A program made the position numbers and the translations under genes. Shown here in pieces: positions 59,746 to 64,000 of a stretch of DNA of 64,000 nt (positions are counted from its first letter, which is position 1; every line of letters begins with the position of its first letter). Source of the stretch: Combretum micranthum (taxonomy: Eukaryota; Streptophyta; Magnoliopsida; Myrtales; Combretaceae); contig JAMXBD010000429.1 of NCBI GenBank assembly GCA_024138025.1, forward strand, positions 248,001-312,000, in the 5' to 3' direction. Below the pieces are notes generated by a model. The model worked only from the letters and a program-made list of their open reading frames with translations. It was not told where the DNA came from and made no database searches.

Positions 59746-61024
59746 TATATGATAACTTATGTCACTTGATGAATATATGTCAATTTTATACTTTCTCTAT
59801 AATCCTATTTTCGTTTTATGTTTGTATTATTGTGATATGTCGGAAAATTTTTGTCCCCAAGTTTATATAAGAAACATTTTGCACCGTTTCTTTTTTTTTT
59901 TTAAAATAAAAAATTATATGCTTCAAAGCATGAAGTTTCTAATTTATGAGGAATATGACAACGCAAGGATAAGGAAAACGAAAACCTAGTCCCAACTACT
60001 AATAAATCACAGAAAAATGGAAACGACATTCTGACAAGAAATTAATAATACTATACATAATTCCAGCCTAGCACGATGTTAGTGGGTCTATTTTACTTTA
60101 TATAGTCAAGTTCATCTAATAAGCAAAGGCTAAAGAAAGATTCAAATTAAACGACAACCTAATTAGCCTTACTTGGTCAAATGGTCGCATCGCAATTTCG
60201 AAGTGTGTGTACCAGAAGACGTCAAAACAACCTTTTCATGGATCCTACAGCCACCCATGATGCACAAGCAATAACATAGTAGGATCCTAAGGTAGTTGGT
60301 GGTATAGGTTTGGCTGTGGGAAGCTGTGAATTTTTAGTTTATACATAGTAGCTGCACTGCATTGTTTCAAGGGATGCAACACAATAGGAAATCTAATATT
60401 TTAATGAAATAATTGTGGTCCCGGTTCCGGACAGAATGTTCCTTGGGTATAGAATGAATCATGAAAGATACATACCACCTAATTAGGGGCTTTGGATGCT
60501 TTGATCGGTATATATATGTGTGTATGTATATAAAAAATTATTTTGATAAATGGACTTTTAGTCGAACTTAGTATCATAAACCATCCTTTTAGATAAGTGA
60601 CACGATTTTGGTAGGATTCAAGGAGTCGAACTCGATTATTTAGATATAACTTAAAGAGATTTGGGTTGGTATACTTAAAATATGGATCATTGAATCAATT
60701 TCTTTACTCTCGATCTTTCTTAGTTGTCTTACATGCAAAATAGGCATATCCAATAGACATTTTATTCTACTAAAATTTTCAGGTCTTGCTAATAAAGTAT
60801 TAAGTTTGGCCAAACCTATCCAACTAAATAGGCTTTTTGATAAACATTTTATTCTCCTAAATTTTTCAGGGCTTGCTAATAAAGTATTAAGTTTGGCTAA
60901 ACCTATCTAAATTTTGCAATGAGGAGCTACAAAGTAATGTAAGAAGTTTCATCTTATGTGTTGATCATCACAAATGATCTATTATACATCACCAATTGAT
61001 TATCTCATTGTAGACATCGTCACG
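59746..61024. other. AT-rich intergenic DNA with an 87-bp tandem duplication
   Basis: CATTTTATTCTxCTAAAATTTTTCAGG(T/G)CTTGCTAATAAAGTATTAAGTTTGGC(C/T)AAACCTATC occurs at 60758 and again at 60845, an offset of 87 bp with few differences. No gene seen in the rest of the stretch. Confidence 0.6.
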
Positions 61025-61800
61025 GCTCAGAGCCAGACTTGAATCACACCTAAACCATCGATTCCCAGTTTTAAAAATGATGAAATCGAAACTGGATCCA
61101 TGAGACCGGTTCGATTCTCGGTTCTTAAGAACCACTGGTTCTCATGGTTTGATTTCAATTCTAGAGGAACCGCAAAACCATAAAATAAAATAATTAATTA
61201 AATAATTTACTTAATTTAAGTAAGAAAATAATTGTAAAATAAATTTTTAATTTGAAATAATATTGAGCCCAACAATAATTATTAATAGCCCATTAATTAA
61301 AAGTAAGTTCTACAGTTATGCATTTATTTATGTACAATCACTTGTACTTTTTTAGTCACTATGTTAGCAACATGTCACTATAAAATATTTAAGATATAAA
61401 TAAGTCCATACAATACAAAAATGAGTCACACATAGTTAAGAAAGAAAAATCTATTTTAGTTAGAAGTCTACGTAAACTCCACAACACATGATTTCAAATA
61501 TATTTATTACTTGTATTGTTAATAACAACATATTAAATTCATGCAAAAATAGTTTTAAATATTTGTTTTTAATTACAATTTTATATAATTTTCTTTTTTT
61601 TTTTTTTTCTTATTTTGAATCAGTGGTTCCAAAACCATTTAGTCAAGTGGTTTTGAGAGGTGAAACCATAAAGACCCGCTAGAACCGACGGGTCTTTTGC
61701 TGGTTCGGACCCGCCATCCCTGGGCCGATTTCCGATTCAAGAATCGTCGGTGACGGGTGGGGTTGGTTCCTGGTTCGAAACCGACTTGTGATGATATCTA
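61025..61800. mobile_element. Non-autonomous element family H, copy 2 (about 0.78 kb)
   Basis: Same core as copy 1 at 58535 (TTAGTCACTATGTTAGCAA, CACTATAAAATATTTAAGATA, AACACATGATTTCAAATATATTTATT). The GC-rich ends carry GGTTC, GAACC and GGGTC words in both orientations. Termini: GACATCGTCACGG on the left and GATATCATCACAAG from the right. Orientation is the same as copy 1. Confidence 0.7.
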
Positions 61801-62768
61801 TCTTATTATCAATTTTTAGAGTCACCTCATAGTTGAGATGAAGCACAAAAAAATCTATCATATGAAAATATCTTCCTGCTAGTGGACTTATAGCTAAATG
61901 ATATCACTAGTAGTCTTTCAGAAGAGATGTACCAACTTCAATTATTCCCTCTCCGTTATAATGATAACAAAAAAGAAAAAAAAAATCCTCATCCTCATTT
62001 AACCCCTTTAAACGTTCTATTTGATTAAAATCACTAGTTAAACTTTTCTTTTTTTTTTTTTTGTTTCAACCGTACATTTCAAATTATTAAATATCGCACT
62101 CGATTAAATTTTTGCATGTCATGCCATCAGATAAAAACTGTCTTCATATACGAAATTTGACAAATTAATATTTAATTAGATGTATTACTTATAAAATTTA
62201 TAAACCCTTTCTATAGATAACCTTCATGTTAGCTAAACTACAGCATATTGCCGTACAAACGATCATAGGGTTATACTTCTACTTATCCGACATATTACGA
62301 ACACACGCAATATGATGTGCAACTTCAAACCAATGAAGCCTTGCCGGATGAAAAAGACCCTATATGTTATGATTACCAGAGGAAATGTGTAGTGATAACT
62401 GATAATCATTCAACGTTCGTGGTAGTATTTTATTATAGTATTATTTGTTATTGAATGCTATTACAATATTTAGTTAATTATAATGGTAAGCGATTTGATG
62501 AAAGATCCTTATAATAGAAAATATTGAATAGTTATTATTCATCATATAAACTTATGAATAGGAATTGAATGTTGAAATTGATTTTTTTTAAAATAATTTT
62601 ATTTAAATGAAAAAATTAATAATTAAAATGGCTATATACTATTCCTCACTAGTCACTGGCAGAAGTTTTGTTAAAACCTTATTTATTCAATAACATAAAC
62701 CAGCAATAAATATTATAAAAGATAAAAACAAAAATAAGATCCTGGGAATATATATATATATATATATA
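61801..62768. other. AT-rich intergenic DNA
   Basis: No gene supported. Ends in a TA microsatellite (about 62749-62768) into which the next element inserted. Confidence 0.5.
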
Positions 62769-63186
62769 GGGTTAATTATAAAAATATGATATGTGTTTTG
62801 GTCAATTTATAAACGTGTGATTTGTGTTAATTTTTTTGACAAATAGGTGATCCGAGTTTCATATAAAAATTTCATTATAATTAATTACTATTAAATGGAT
62901 ATGTGTTAGAGTCTTATTGGTCTAAAAAATTAATTTAATAAAAAATATTATTATATAATATTAAATAAATAAAATATATTAAAAAATATTTTTAAATGAT
63001 GAAATTTTATAAAAATGTAAAATTAATTTTTATGACCAATAAAATATTAACATGTGTCATTTTAAAATTAAATCATATTGATAATTTTATATGAAACTTG
63101 GATATCCTATTTGTCAAAAAAAAAAAAACACAGATTATATGTTTCCAAATTAGTCAAAATACATGACATATTTTTATAATTAACCC
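62769..63186. mobile_element. Foldback MITE family D, copy 2 (418 bp)
   Basis: Left end GGGTTAATTATAAAAATATG; right end read inward GGGTTAATTATAAAAATATG, an identical 20 bp. Arms extend at least 100 bp (TGTGTTTTGGTCAATTT, GACAAATAGGTGATCCGAGTTTCATAT). Flanked by TA-repeat DNA (ATATATATA on both sides), consistent with a 9-bp duplication but not diagnostic. Sister of 34820-35226. Confidence 0.82.
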
Positions 63187-63289
63187 ATATATATAGATAA
63201 TAAACATTAACAACTATCGGGATTTTTTTTTTTGGCTGAAACCAACTATCAAATTTTAAGAGTTTATTTATTTCATCACATTCTGGTAA

Positions 63290-63440
63290 TTTTCAAACAA
63301 ATTTTTATCAAGAAACAGATATTGATAAAAAGCTAACCGTTTTACTCATAAACTAACGAAACAGATATGATACAGATCTAAATCAAATACATATATGATG
63401 TAGATGAAAATCCAACAATCCACATATAACCTAAATGTGA
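63290..63440 (-). mobile_element. Dispersed element family G, copy 4
   Basis: On the minus strand: TGGATTGTTGGATTTTCATCTACATC, then TCTGTATCATATCTGTTTCGTTAG, then GAGTAAAACGGTTAGCTTTTTATCAATATCTG. This is the same order as copy 1 (GTAAAACCGTTAGTTTTTTATAG). Ends approximate. Confidence 0.55.
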
Positions 63441-64000
63441 TAAAATGTAAAGAAATAAGATATGAATATGAATCAGAAAATTCAAAATAAATCATATTTT
63501 AATTAATGTTTGGTTGCATTTCAAGTTATATACAGTTTCTTGATCCTGCTGCTAGACCATCCGACCCGTTGGATCCTAGATCTCGGTGCAGGTCCGGGTC
63601 AAAAGTTTTTGGACTTGCTGGACTCATATCTTTTCCTTATTTACTTTTTTGTTATTTATTTGTATTATTTTTACTTATAATGTTTTAAACTCAGTAACAT
63701 CTAGCCTAACAACTGAGTTGTTCAAGCCCTTTTTGTTTTTTATCTTGATAAAGTTGAATATGACCTGTTATTCTATTTATAGAAAATCTATAGGGAATTT
63801 ATACGAAGTAGTCGCCAATAGCGACTATATTTTCAGTCATGGTATTTTTTTTCAAAGTTTGGTAGTTTTAAATTACCAGCGTTGTCTAGATGTGATATTT
63901 TTATCATAATGTGGTATTTCAGTCCAAATGTGATACTTTTTTTAGAGTACCGACTTTCATTCAGATATAATGTTTTTATCCTACTATGGTATTTTATCAT
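63441..64000. other. Unassigned sequence at the right edge
   Basis: A GC-richer patch (63545-63605) carries GACCCG and GGTCCGGGTC words like hAT subterminal repeats, but no termini. A 7-bp hairpin TAGTCGC/GCGACTA (63809-63815 and 63821-63827) is followed by repeated GTGGTATTT and TGTGATA words to the window end, possibly the start of a further repeat. Confidence 0.35.

Noticed and set aside
60470..60520. Possible microRNA precursor near GGCTTTGGATGCTTTGATC
   Set aside because: No extended hairpin pairs with it nearby and it matches no miRNA I can name.
1..64000. CRISPR array, operon, prophage or defence system
   Set aside because: The window is plant nuclear DNA; the tandem arrays have no spacer-repeat structure and there are no associated genes.

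Overview
The window is nuclear DNA from a flowering plant, probably a eudicot. The evidence is a plastid-targeted CP12 gene, a Tat-clade Ty3/gypsy retrotransposon primed by plant tRNA-Arg, an L1-type LINE, several hAT and Mutator-like non-autonomous elements, and long AT-rich intergenic DNA. The species cannot be named from the sequence. Only one ordinary host gene can be supported in 64 kb, so this is a repeat-rich, gene-poor region.

Layout. At 1-5831, and rightward into its LTR, lies a minus-strand Tat-type LTR retrotransposon cut by the left edge. Its order on the minus strand is LTR, tRNA-Arg primer site, gag, protease, reverse transcriptase, degenerate RNase H, archaeal-type RNase H, integrase. 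I checked the pol frame triplet by triplet: it is open from 3167 to the window edge. It is in the same frame as gag-protease and separated from it by a single UGA. That UGA is followed by CGG, and a strong hairpin begins 7 nt further on, which is the layout of a type-II readthrough signal. This is the most interesting observation in the window.

At 6.6-8.7 kb there is LTR-like sequence, including a possible two-exon short reading frame and a probable copia 3' end. At 9.4-10.0 kb there are two inverted-repeat elements with clean target duplications. From 11.3 to 15.4 kb runs a minisatellite of about 39 bp. It is interrupted by a poly-C/poly-A tract and followed directly by 2.7 kb of extremely AT-rich DNA with its own roughly 1.1-1.2 kb higher-order repetition. 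CP12 lies at 18.6-19.0 kb, just beyond this block.

From 19 kb to the end I find no further supportable protein gene. The sequence consists of three non-autonomous hAT elements with exact 8-bp duplications (20.1, 44.2 and 56.4 kb), a related pair of non-autonomous elements (58.5 and 61.0 kb), several MITE families present in two to four copies, a 5'-truncated LINE (31.1-33.8 kb), simple repeats and unassigned AT-rich DNA. No RNA gene, CRISPR array or operon-like system is present.

Functionally, CP12 is the only gene with a defined cellular role (redox control of the Calvin cycle). Everything else supported here is mobile or repetitive DNA. No computation or database search was run: family assignments rest on motifs recognised by eye, and copy boundaries are approximate unless a target duplication is given.
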